Shown here: piece by piece, positions 1 to 7,948 of the stretch
Numbering within the stretch: the stretch's first letter is position 1
Layout: every line of letters starts with the position of its first letter
NCBI GenBank assembly: GCA_025201865.1
Contig: MU603016.1
Coordinates: 1 to 17,784, forward strand
From: Ramicandelaber brevisporus
Lineage: Eukaryota; Kickxellomycota; Ramicandelaberales; Ramicandelaberaceae
Direction: 5' to 3'
Length of the DNA: 17,784 nt
Translations under genes and position numbers: made by a program
Notes under the pieces: model-generated
What the model was told of the DNA's origin: nothing
What the model saw: only the letters and a program-made list of their open reading frames with translations
Databases searched by the model: none

Positions 1-1406
1 CAACCATGACCAAACATACAGTCTAGCTCGTCCATGTCTAGGTTGGAGTCATCGGGTGTGGCAGTAATTGATACTGATGATGATGCTGCTGCTGATGATG
101 ATGGTGGATGAGGAGGCGACGGTGGTGCATCCTCAAATGCATTGTCATGGTTGCGTTTCCCAGGCACAGCTTGAGTTGCGGCAGTTGGCGAGCTGTTGAA
201 TTGTTGTGACTGTTGAGCCTGATAAGAAGAAACAGATGGAACCATAGCTGGTGGAGACAGAGAGTGCGATGGAATGTCAGCACTGCAAGGCACTGGGCGT
301 GACTTTGAACCACGCAAGTTAGTCGATTGATGTGTTGCTGTTTCTGTTGCTTGTGAATTTGGTGCTGACGTAATGTCCGCTGGTGACGCACTGGATGACA
401 ATTGATTGCTGCTGCTGCTGATAATGCTGGTGCTACTGTTGTCACGTCCAGCAAGCTTATATCGAATATAGTAGATACCTGTGCAGACATCCCGATTGAG
501 TAAACCACCAGGAACTGGCGTGTAGGTGCCATTAATATCAATCTGGAACAGTTGATTGTCTTGATAAATGGCAGTTACAAGATATCCAAAGCGTGAATCG
601 TGATAACTCAGTGTGTCTAATTTGTACTCATGTTTAATGCCATTAACATCAGTAATAATAATTGTATCATTCATGGTCATCTCAAGGGAGCTTTCATTGT
701 AAATTCTGATCAAAAGAGTGGATGCAATTGAGTGAAAGCTATATTTCATACCACTTGGTCTGCATCTCTTTGCACACAATGATTTACCAGTCACTAGTTT
801 CTCCAAGTCACAGTGACCTGATAATTTAATGCCAATGTAATTCATATTAACAAGTTTGCCATTCTCACATTTGCAACTGTGCAGTTTCTGAACCTTAAAG
901 CAAAACTGGTGAGTATAAGTATCAGCCATACCAACATTCCCTGAACGTCTAGCAAAAGAACTAAGAAGCATATGGATGAGATCTTTTTTATCTGAAGATC
1001 GTCGCTTTGCTTCGATCAACACGCTGATGAAAGAGCTGATGTGATCGTGACTGAGTGACTGAATTGAAGCAGCAAGTTTCGCTACATTGGATGAATGAGA
1101 TACGAGCTGGCTCGCTAGTAACAAGAACGCTTCAAGCAAGTCTCGCCATATGATGTCTTTCAAGTCCAATTCCATATCTTTGAGTTCCCTTAATACAACA
1201 TTGAGGACACTAATCCACTCAGTGTCTCGAGCAAGGAATACCAGAATCGCCATGACTTTTGGAGTGCTGAGTTGTTTGGAGTGAGTTGGCCGAGAACGAC
1301 GCACAGGTGAGCGAGAGCGCAAATGAGAATCACGGTGTCTCCTATCTCGTGAATCACGCACAGATGAGCGCGAGCGAGAGGGACGTGGACGAGAATGAGC
1401 ACTCAT
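1..1406 (-). CDS. RS-rich protein with weak USP-like region, C-terminus outside window
   Basis: The reading frame is open on the minus strand from an ATG at 1406 to the window edge (about 468 codons, no stop), so the C-terminus is missing. A second in-frame ATG at 1253 is an alternative start. Residues 1-45 are Arg/Ser-rich with many RS, SR and RD pairs, like RS domains of RNA-processing proteins. Residues about 50-150 look helical and Leu-rich. Residues about 165-340 contain a CxC (HSCKCENG), a CxxxC (SLCAKRC) and a terminal pattern (YKLDTLSYHD, then FGYLVTA, then GIYYIRYKL) that resembles the C-terminal half of ubiquitin-specific proteases. The Gly-His-Tyr box of active enzymes would be FGY here, and no Cys box is visible upstream. 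Residues about 345-468 are Ser/Pro/Gln-rich and disordered. The USP link is my weak inference; the frame itself is convincing. Confidence 0.7.
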   Translation of the reverse strand, partial: MSAHSRPRPSRSRSSVRDSRDRRHRDSHLRSRSPVRRSRPTHSKQLSTPKVMAILVFLARDTEWISVLNVVLRELKDMELDLKDIIWRDLLEAFLLLASQLVSHSSNVAKLAASIQSLSHDHISSFISVLIEAKRRSSDKKDLIHMLLSSFARRSGNVGMADTYTHQFCFKVQKLHSCKCENGKLVNMNYIGIKLSGHCDLEKLVTGKSLCAKRCRPSGMKYSFHSIASTLLIRIYNESSLEMTMNDTIIITDVNGIKHEYKLDTLSYHDSRFGYLVTAIYQDNQLFQIDINGTYTPVPGGLLNRDVCTGIYYIRYKLAGRDNSSTSIISSSSNQLSSSASPADITSAPNSQATETATHQSTNLRGSKSRPVPCSADIPSHSLSPPAMVPSVSSYQAQQSQQFNSSPTAATQAVPGKRNHDNAFEDAPPSPPHPPSSSAAASSSVSITATPDDSNLDMDELDCMFGHG

Positions 1407-2098
1407 TGAATGTTGTTGCTGCAATTTGGAGCAGTGATATTGTTGCAATGAATGAGATAGGAAGAGGAAACAAGCTGTTGTTGTTGTTGTTGTTGTTGAT
1501 TGATGAATATGCAATGAAAAGGCAAAGAGGCGCATAAGACCGGGTCAGTGATCGACGGTGTATGCTGATATGTCCTTTCGTTTGTCAATTGAGCCTTGTG
1601 TTCCTTGCCTCAATCGACCGCCACATTCCAAAAAGCAACAAACAACACTGAAGACAAATTGCTTCATTACTGTCGATAATGATCATCCAAACGAGAAGTG
1701 AAGTAGACCAGCAACATCGACAGCTGTCTCAGGAGTGCAAGATGGCTGTCATCACTTGCCATTGGCGCGCTGCTGGAATTGCGATACTATAATGAGCAAA
1801 CTCGACTGGACTTTGTTTGCACAAGTACGCTCTTCGCTGTGGACTGGCTGATAGAGGCGAAGCTGGCAGGGTGTTAGACGGAAGTAGTGACGAGCTCGCT
1901 GTTGGAAACACAAGATGGGCAGCTGCAAACCGGTGATTAAGTCGACTGTGGTGGCTCGCCATCGCTCATACTTCAAACGAGCAATCTGATTGAAACGAAA
2001 CGTGGTAGTGGGAGGTTTTGTTAGCAGATTTGTTTCTTCATCGTTTCTCTTTGATAGAGTCACAACAACAGCGACAGCAAAACAAAACAACAACAACG
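1407..2098. other. Intergenic region between divergent genes
   Basis: This stretch separates the minus-strand RS-rich gene from the plus-strand gene starting near 2099. Short frames on both strands here are low-complexity and overlap one another, so I accept none as a gene. It holds a (GTT)n run at about 1479-1498 that would lie in the 5' UTR or promoter of the minus-strand gene. Both promoters should lie here, but I see no strong TATA box. The sequence just before 2099 is A/C-rich with many CAA units, as expected for a 5' UTR. Confidence 0.45.
1479..1498. repeat. (GTT)n / (AAC)n trinucleotide run
   Basis: About seven GTT units in a row lie upstream of the ATG of the minus-strand RS-rich gene, where they read as CAA units in a probable 5' leader. 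Similar CAA/CAG-type runs occur elsewhere in the window, so this fits a general tendency of the genome to expand trinucleotides. Confidence 0.7.
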
Positions 2099-2629
2099 AT
2101 GGCGACAGTGAAAGCGACAACATCAACAGCAGCAACGATCAGCAACAGAAACAAACGCACTGCAACAGCCTCAGCTGAGTCCGGCCACATCGACCTCGAG
2201 CAGGACGATTCAATTCCGCTTGCAGTAGGTGGCCAACACCAGCACTGCCTAAATCGAATTAACGGCGGCATATCCCGAGTGTGTCGATGATGTCTCAGGT
2301 GTTTCGCACAGTGCAACGACCAGTTGAGATTATCCGCATTATCAAGAGATTGTACACGAAAGATATGAATCCAGCTCCTTATGTTCTATGCAACAACATC
2401 TTCAGATGAAGCCGTCGATGTGTCCGAATCCATGGCTACATCGGCAGCTGAGGCAAAGAAGAAGCGTGGCAGAAAGTCTAATTTCACGGAGAACTCCAGA
2501 TGCATTCCGTCCAGGGCTGCTGAGCTGGTTGAGCAACGGATCGTGCGAGTCAAGAGCTGGTTCGACAACTTTCGTAACTCCAAAGAAGACAAAACACTCT
2601 TAGCTGCGGGCAATACTCGTGCTGAGTAG
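2099..2629 (+). CDS. Small spliced gene with homeodomain-like helix 2/3 segment (model uncertain)
   Basis: The proposed start is the ATG at 2099 in a favourable context (ACGATGG). Exon 1 (2099-2224) encodes a Thr/Ala/Ser-rich tail ending in IPLA. A GT-AG intron fits at 2225-2298 (donor GTAGGT, acceptor TCTCAG, CTAA-type branch sequence inside). Exon 2 then reads VFRTVQRPVEIIRIIKRLY and on to MNPAPY. The end of the gene lies in another frame (to the stop at 2629) and contains VRVKSWFDNFRNSK, which matches the W-F-x-N-x-R core of homeodomain recognition helices; SRAAELVEQ before it suits helix 2. Joining the two needs a second intron, for example donor 2383 with acceptor 2476 (AAAG, weak). Exon 2's LYTKDMNP could be helix 1 and turn. 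Other readings are two unrelated short ORFs, or a frameshifted pseudogene. ATTAAA signals follow the stop. Confidence 0.4.
2225..2298 (+). other. Candidate 74-nt GT-AG intron
   Basis: The donor is GTAGGT after the codon GCA, an internal CTAAATCG/AATTAAC offers a branch point, and the acceptor is TCTCAG. Removal leaves phase 0 and joins a Thr/Ala-rich exon to VFRTVQRPVEII. It is one of very few plausible introns in the window. Confidence 0.45.
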
Positions 2630-2662
2630 CTAACTCTCTTGTTCTTATGTACTTTTAAACGT

Positions 2663-2678
2663 ATTAAACATGATTAAA
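2663..2678 (+). terminator. Tandem ATTAAA poly(A) signals
   Basis: Two ATTAAA hexamers (2663-2668 and 2673-2678) lie about 35-50 bases after the stop at 2629 and just before the LINE junction. They are the obvious 3' processing signals for the small homeodomain-like gene. Confidence 0.5.
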
Positions 2679-2687
2679 GACTTTTAA

Positions 2688-3440
2688 GTACTCTGTCTAC
2701 TCAAACTGCCGCCGACCTTTGCCATTCTGCACGAGCGCAAACCGGTAGAATATGCCGTGCTGGCCTCAGCCTGTCCACGCTGCCGCGAGAACGTCAGAGA
2801 AGACTTTGCGCATCTGCTGGTGTGCTCCGCCGGCCCGAGAGTTAGAGTCGCTGGCGAAGAGAAGGAGGACCAGGAGAGCACAGTTCCACCGGTCGACATC
2901 ACTCTGGAGGTGCTGGACGGTATCATGGACGGTGCTGCTCCGAACGACTGGAGCCGACTGGATGCAGCCATCCGCCGTGCAGACACTCTCATCTACCCCA
3001 GAGTGCTGGCAATCCTGCATCCGATTATGCGCGGAATGGGACGCTCGATACAGAGGATCCGAGCCCATTCCCGGTACCGAGCAACGCAGTTCGCTCACCG
3101 CGCCTTGCACGCCTTGCAAGGGATGTGGATGAAGAGGTGCAAACAAGCTATCGAGCTGGAGCGCGAGAATGGCATCACCTTGAAGGTCAAGCAGCGCATC
3201 TTCGGATACGGGTCGCCGAGCCACACGGAGGCAGACGACGCGGCGGAACGCGAGGCCGGGATGATCCCGACCCAGGACACGCAACCCCAAGGCGGCGCGA
3301 CGCGGTCACAGCGCACTCACAACAACTACCCTCGCGCGCACCCCAACTTCGGCCAATCGTACGACCGCCACCGGATGAGACAGCACTACAGCCAGTACAT
3401 GTCTGATCTGATGCACACCCCTAACGGACCCCAAACGTAA
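2688..3440 (+). pseudogene. LINE ORF2 C-terminal fragment with zinc knuckle
   Basis: The frame is open from 2688 to the TAA at 3438-3440. It begins without a start codon of its own, so it is a fragment. After LPPTFAILHERKPVEYAVL comes a CPRC...H...C knuckle (CX2CX9HX3C), the CCHC-like motif commonly found after the reverse transcriptase in LINE ORF2 proteins. The rest is helical and basic (AHRALHALQGMWMKRCKQ), ending in a hydrophilic tail rich in Gln, Asn, His and Arg. There are no internal stops or frameshifts, so it inserted or decayed recently. It cannot transpose alone. Confidence 0.7.
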
Positions 3441-3616
3441 ATGCCCAAACCTTTCATGCTCGGCCGTCTGTGTCGACTAGCTCCCCTGAGTCTTTTCTTC
3501 CTCACTGCCGGTGCGTTTGGACCGGTTAGACAGCCCCGTGAATGCCCACACCTCGACTAAATCTTCCTAGTCCTAGTTTTCACCTGTGTTTTAACCGTTA
3601 ATCCGTTCAAAAAAAA
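3441..3616 (+). other. LINE 3' UTR and A-tract
   Basis: A non-coding tail of about 170 bases follows the LINE stop codon. It is C/T-rich, contains GGTGCGTTTGGACCGGTTAGAC (positions about 3510-3531, partly self-complementary around the GGACC/GGTT centre) and ends in eight A bases. It would carry the signals recognised by the element's own reverse transcriptase. Confidence 0.5.
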
Positions 3617-3924
3617 GAATATAGCGTGGTGTCCGTTCGGTTTAAGCCTTCTGATTGGTTGGCGATACGACGCACAATTCACCACAGAAAGTCTGTCTAC
3701 TACGTTTTTTTTGAAACCAATTCCATTCTCTCTCTTTGTATCGCTCTACACCTTCAACCAAAAAGGCATTTGTCAGCACTGTTGCCTCCACAGTCAAAGA
3801 TGGTCCACGCACACTGCCTGTCAACAAAGCACTGGCATGCTGTCCATTCTGATTCTATTGGTTTCAATCCCTACATGTCCACTCCAAGTTACACTTTTAA
3901 TATGCGCTGTTTACCAAACTAACC
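3617..3924 (+). other. Unassigned spacer before the Helitron-like fragment
   Basis: This 308-base stretch separates the LINE A-tract from the Helitron-like frame. It holds a CCAAT-type box on the minus strand (ATTGGTTGG near 3653) and a pyrimidine-rich segment near 3721-3750 that could be an old promoter/leader of the Helitron-like gene. No frame in it looks like a conserved protein. Confidence 0.35.
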
Positions 3925-4484
3925 ATGGTTTGTCCACCATCAAATGACTCGCCAGCTGAGAGACGTGCAGCTAACACAGCACGGATGTAGCAACAGCGAG
4001 AACAACAACAGCAGCAACAGCGACAGGCAGCACGTGTTGCGCAGCATGGCGTACTCTCTGATGAAGCCGCATCCGAGCTGCGCCACAGAACACCAACTCG
4101 CGGCACTCTGCCCACGAATACTGACGTCCCCTGGTGGGATAAGCTGGCTGCTGCTACCAACAGAATCCAACCTGTCGGCATCAACTGGTATAAGCTATGC
4201 GGGCATTGCAGAACTCGCTTGATGGTTGGTGAAAACCGAAATGTCTGCTGCAGCAATGGGAAGCTGGTCAATCATGTTGAAGGCCAGATATCACCAGGCA
4301 AAGTCACGAAGCTGCCACCACTGCCACCCGAGCTGCAGGAGTTGTACACGAGCTGCCAAACAAATGCAACAACGACACCATCGTCGCCTACAGCCGCGCA
4401 GCCAGTGTCGTGTCTGGCTCGTGGGAGTGCACTGTCGGGCCGAGTCGCTGCCCGGTCGTTCCAAATGATGATTGTTACGTTTAA
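3925..4484 (+). pseudogene. Broken Helitron-like Rep/helicase N-terminal fragment
   Basis: From the ATG at 3925 the frame reads MVCPPSNDSPAERRAANTARM and is then stopped by TAG at 3988. Past the stop it continues as a Gln/Arg-rich stretch, then WWDKLAAATNRIQ, then KLCGHCRTRLMVGE, CCSNGK and LPPLPPELQELYTS. The CxxC followed by CCSNGK...LPPLP...L is the signature that precedes the Helitron N-terminal domain in Rep/helicase proteins. Around 4340-4372 the sense shifts to another frame (NDTIVAYSRAASVVSGSWE), which stops at 4484. The Rep and helicase domains are absent. It therefore carries a nonsense codon, a frameshift and a 3' truncation. The Helitron assignment is from motif memory and moderately sure; a host gene derived from such an element is the alternative. 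It ends 29 bases from the convergent oxygenase gene. Confidence 0.5.
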
Positions 4485-4513
4485 TGATGAAGTTATAATC
4501 TAGTTTATATATT

Positions 4514-6100
4514 TTAGATAGTAAGAACAATGACGACTTGGGTATACCAAAGCTCTGCAGAGGGTTCATTCCCATATGCAAATCCGCCATGACTAACTTG
4601 TTCGTTAAACGGATCGCGTGCCGGAATCCAAACGATACGCTTCGATCCATGAATGTTTTCAAATCGGTCGGAATACTCACTATCATCTGCAATCGTGCCA
4701 ACCTTCGAGAACTTCTTATAGTAGAACCCGCCGATTTTGAAGCCTTTGCCATGATCTTGGCCACCATTATTGTTATCATCTTCACCTTCGTCATTGCCAT
4801 TGGCATTCTCATCATCGCTATACTGAATTTCATCTTCACCCCGGTGGAAATCGTCAACATCACTGTCTGGATCAAGGCGATCTAGCAGGTCCGTATCGGT
4901 GGAAAATGGAACCAACTTGACACTGAGGTTGAGACTCTTGGCTGCGGAATACACGACGGCATCGGCACCCTTAAGTTCGAACTTGAGGCCAGATGTGTGC
5001 GGATACGCATGCTGGGCAGGAACAGCAAGCTTACCTTTAAAGCCTGATCTAAGCACCGCTCTAATGACAGAGATAATAGGCGAGTCGATGACCAGCGGAG
5101 AGCGCTGGATACTATCTCTTACACCCAGCAAGCTGTACGTGACAGTGACACGGTAGCCGGAAGTAACTGGCAGAATCTCATGGGCACAGTCAGTGTAGAA
5201 GGCTGCCCAGTTGCATTGTTCATCCTCATCCTCATCCTCATCTTCATCGGTATCAGCACCAGAGCCTCCAAACTTGACCACATGCTTGTCGTCACCATGC
5301 GAAACAGTGAGCTCACCTCCGGTAAACGGAGATGGCAGACAAAGCACCAGCGAAGCCACCAGGCGAGGATCCGTAATCGTATCTACATGAGGGCGGAACA
5401 TGTCGCCTTCCTTGTACACATTCATCTTGCACAACTCTGGAACCAAATACGTCATACTGCTAATACCAACATTGTCGAACTCATCGCAAGCATAAAGCTC
5501 ATCCTCATCATCACTCTCCTCATCATCCTCACCATCACTGTCACTATCGTCGTCACTATTTGGGACATAGTCTTCGTCATTTTCATCACCGTCACTATCA
5601 TAAATATCATAGATATCATCGATGTCCATATTAGCAAAATCATCTTCCAAGTCATCAATAGTCTCACCACGATTTGCATTACCATAATTGTATCTCAACA
5701 AGCGGCCAGGCAACAACAAGCGTGACACCTTTTGAACTATGCGGCACAAGTCTGGTACCGAAGGAATAAACTTCTCTGGCTGGAACGCACGTGCGCTGCG
5801 GTACTCTGGGTCAAGCACCTCTTCTTGGCCTCGACCAAAAGTAGCCGGAGCACCAGCCTCGTAGAGAGCAGCAGCATCGTCTGGGAGACTGAAAATGCGA
5901 GAATCCCTGTTGTCGCCACCTGGAGTGACGACCCAGACCCTGTCACCTACATCGGCGTGGCCACTAACAACATAGCGAGACTTGAGGCCGACGATGGCGG
6001 TGGAGAGTTCTTTGAGCGCGTGTTTTTGAGCGCTGGTGCGGATAACAGGAGCGGCGGCTTTGTTATTGTTTTTGTTTTTAGCTTTGGTTTTGCTTGGCAT
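4514..6100 (-). CDS. 2-oxoglutarate/Fe(II) oxygenase, prolyl-4-hydroxylase type, 528 aa
   Basis: I start the protein at the ATG at 6100 (MPSKTKAK) rather than an upstream extension from 6400, because the upstream part is compositionally random. The core has the iron-binding facial triad: H238-V-D240 (in MFRPHVDT) and H307 (in DCAHEILP), with R317 ten residues later to bind 2-oxoglutarate, the canonical P4Hc spacing. TGGELTVSHGD between them is the usual strand. Long acidic insertions interrupt the fold: residues about 146-205 before the HxD and 281-294 between HxD and the distal His. A third Asp/Asn-rich tract spans 405-450. The C-terminus (HGGFAYGNEPSAELWYTQ) is a block I recall from fungal and slime-mould relatives. 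The substrate is unknown. No signal peptide is visible, so a cytosolic or nuclear role is likelier than collagen-type hydroxylation. No introns. Confidence 0.8.
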   Translation of the reverse strand: MPSKTKAKNKNNNKAAAPVIRTSAQKHALKELSTAIVGLKSRYVVSGHADVGDRVWVVTPGGDNRDSRIFSLPDDAAALYEAGAPATFGRGQEEVLDPEYRSARAFQPEKFIPSVPDLCRIVQKVSRLLLPGRLLRYNYGNANRGETIDDLEDDFANMDIDDIYDIYDSDGDENDEDYVPNSDDDSDSDGEDDEESDDEDELYACDEFDNVGISSMTYLVPELCKMNVYKEGDMFRPHVDTITDPRLVASLVLCLPSPFTGGELTVSHGDDKHVVKFGGSGADTDEDEDEDEDEQCNWAAFYTDCAHEILPVTSGYRVTVTYSLLGVRDSIQRSPLVIDSPIISVIRAVLRSGFKGKLAVPAQHAYPHTSGLKFELKGADAVVYSAAKSLNLSVKLVPFSTDTDLLDRLDPDSDVDDFHRGEDEIQYSDDENANGNDEGEDDNNNGGQDHGKGFKIGGFYYKKFSKVGTIADDSEYSDRFENIHGSKRIVWIPARDPFNEQVSHGGFAYGNEPSAELWYTQVVIVLTI

Positions 6101-7324
6101 GTTGTTAAAGAGTAAAGTGTGTCGATTGTCTGTCGAGGGCTGGTCTACTGTTTGTCTTGTTTCGATGGAGCGAGAAGGACACTGAAACGAGAAGAGAGGA
6201 CGACTAGCAGTTGTTTTTATAAGTTCTGTTTGCTGCGGATTGAACAAGTGAACACACGTCCAAACAAAAGTAAGGAGGCAAGCCACACTCGGACGAGCTA
6301 GTGAATGAAAGAGAGAGCGCAGGAGAAGCAAGAATGTTTCTCGATCCATTGTAAACTGCAACCGTTCCCATAGGACACACCCACATTGCGCGTACGCCAC
6401 ACATCGACCCTGCTATCCCTTTTCGTTTTGACACGAATAACAACTACCAAAGTGGCTGAGCCCACATGTGAGTGCAAATGACAATAACGATTTGTGAGGT
6501 ACCTCCATGGAGTGGGTTTAGCGGAACAACGGAGGTATAGTCAGGATAAGCAACACGTCGATTTTAACTGAAAAAACTATATTCTTAATGCTATTGGATG
6601 TGTAGCTGACTAGAACAATATGGGCAAATCCGCTTGGAATCTGCCAATCTGAATACTGTTTTAACAAAGAAGGACGGCATGAACTATAGAAACACGTCCA
6701 CCTCCCCAAAGGAAGGATACAGTACCAGTAGCAATAGCCAAAAAGAACCGAACCGAACCGAAAAAAAAAAACATAGCATGGCGACAGCAACGGGGGAACA
6801 AAGTGCTGACAGCCAACGCAACCACCTTCACTTAATGACAACGACGACCAACGACAGCAAGCAAAAGGTGGGGGAGAAAGCCAACGGAAGTGGGGACGAA
6901 CCAAGAGGGAGAGGGAAACAGATAGAACATGCCGCTGGGAAAACCCGGATGCCAGCCACACCAACCTGGCAACAGAGGGACAGCCACCACGGGGACCGAA
7001 CACCGCGCCAGCACACGCCAGCACCTGGGGACAACGAGGGAACAACGCCGATGCTTGAAGGAAGTCTTGATGAAGAGAGTGCGTGCTTTTTTGCTAGTGT
7101 GTTGTGGTGGTTGTAGAGAAGAAAGAGAGAACAACGAGCAAGGGACGCAGCGTAGATTCACGACTGATATAGAATGTGGATAGATTGTTTTTTGCTGGGA
7201 AGAAGGAGAAGATAGACGCTGATCAGAAGGAGGTAAACGAAGTGAGTAAACATTGTCGATGATATCGATTAATGAGTAATATTATTGAACAGGAGAGAAC
7301 AAAGAGGAGGTATGAGAAGGAGAT
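6101..7324. other. Long gene-poor stretch, purine/AC-rich
   Basis: This region begins with the promoter of the minus-strand oxygenase gene. Frames exist on both strands (for example 6634-7116 on plus, with no ATG at its first codon), but they are low-complexity and overlap opposite-strand frames of equal length, so I accept none. From about 6700 to 7150 the plus strand is strongly A/C/G-rich and T-poor. A GT-AG pair with a consensus donor GTGAGT (7242) and acceptor TTGAACAG (7292) could be a short 5' leader intron of whatever is transcribed towards 7325. A ten-base palindrome GAGGTACCTC lies at 6496-6505, with a further GGAGGTA at 6531-6537. Confidence 0.4.
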
Positions 7325-7570
7325 ATGCAGATCTGCCGTGCATGCGTTGCTACTACCACACCAGTTCACATGGATAGAACAGGATCACACTGTGAGCAAT
7401 GGTTGAGAACAGTGATTGTTGAGGTAGTCGCAGACTCCAATTGTATTCAGGCAGCTATACAGGATTTGATGTTTGTCACTGATGGCAAGACAAAGCCTGT
7501 CAAGCAAATAACCACAATGCTTTCGAGCGACAATATCAATGTGAAAGGTGGTTTGCGTCGTTCTTTGTGA
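7325..7570 (+). CDS. Possible small ORF, 81 aa, unrecognised
   Basis: The frame opens at the ATG at 7325 and stops at TGA 7568-7570. The protein begins MQICRACVATTT, has four Cys in its first 40 residues, and its second half (VIVEVVADSNCIQAAIQDLM, then GKTKPVKQITTML) has the composition of an ordinary globular or helical protein, not low complexity like its surroundings. I do not recognise a family. It could be the last exon of a spliced gene: a GT-AG pair at 7242-7292 lies just upstream, although a TGA at 7313 blocks simple in-frame extension. It could also be chance. Confidence 0.3.
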   Translation: MQICRACVATTTPVHMDRTGSHCEQWLRTVIVEVVADSNCIQAAIQDLMFVTDGKTKPVKQITTMLSSDNINVKGGLRRSL

Positions 7571-7873
7571 GTGCAAAAGGAGCATCATTCATCAACTTCT
7601 TCATCTTGATGTGAGTTGAAGCTGTGACAGCACTGCAATGATTGTAGAAGAAACAGAGATTGCTGTGGTGCATCCATGCTTGTTATCGCCACAGAATCCT
7701 GCCAGTTGAGCAAGTGAATGGATTAAAGCCGTTGACAAAAAGGTTCGATTTATTTGACTTTTCTTCACTCCAGCGAAACCATTCTGAACCCAGGCGGATT
7801 TGCCCATATACTGCAGCTCCTGAAAACAATTTACAAAAAAAAATAAAACGATGATGATGACGACCTCCTGAAG

Positions 7874-7881
7874 TATATATA
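7874..7881 (+). promoter_or_regulatory. TATA box of the SH3 gene
   Basis: TATATATA lies 68 bases upstream of the ATG at 7949, leaving a leader of roughly 40 bases if transcription starts about 30 bases downstream. The leader contains a run of ATC/CAT units (7923-7940). Confidence 0.6.
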
Positions 7882-7948
7882 CACGCAACCTGCGCAAAAT
7901 AACACCAACTTTCCAACTCTTATCATCATCATCATCATCAACTCGGCC

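Larger units (their letters stand above)
2688..3616 (+). mobile_element. 5'-truncated LINE (non-LTR retrotransposon) 3' end
   Basis: This is the C-terminal tail of a LINE ORF2, its 3' UTR and a short A-tract (eight A at 3609-3616). The 5' part (endonuclease and reverse transcriptase) is absent, as is usual for truncated insertions. It sits immediately 3' of the poly(A) signals of the upstream small gene. The frame opens after the stop at 2685; which bases between 2688 and about 2710 belong to the element cannot be fixed by eye. The coding part lies 2688-3440 and is described separately. A ten-base direct repeat (TCTGTCTACT at 2692-2701 and 3692-3701) could be a target-site duplication, but the right copy lies 75 bases beyond the A-tract. 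Confidence 0.7.

Noticed and set aside
1752-2135. Minus-strand 127-residue frame with a hydrophobic N-terminus resembling a signal peptide
   Set aside because: The Leu/Val-rich start is the antisense of CAA/ACA-rich plus-strand sequence, and the rest has no protein-like pattern. It overlaps the better supported plus-strand exon.
2383-2405. A 23-base GT...CAG 'intron' in the homeodomain-like gene
   Set aside because: It is far shorter than spliceosomal introns of known fungi or animals, and removing it leads into the wrong frame for the WFDNFR segment.
6496-6537. Palindrome GAGGTACCTC and the distant GGAGGTA as a hairpin or terminal inverted repeat
   Set aside because: A 7-base stem with a 24-base loop is expected by chance in a window this size, and no element ends are visible around it.
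6518-7045. Minus-strand 175-codon frame, Leu/Ser/Cys-rich
   Set aside because: It is the antisense of the same T-poor stretch, with no domain, no conserved motif and an implausible Cys/Trp-rich composition.
6634-7116. Plus-strand 160-codon open frame
   Set aside because: It does not start at an ATG, is wholly hydrophilic low-complexity sequence, and a longer open frame lies antisense across it. The T-poor base composition alone explains the absence of stops.
7741-7760. GGTTCGA as the T-loop of a tRNA
   Set aside because: No matching acceptor stem, anticodon arm or T-stem partner can be folded around it.
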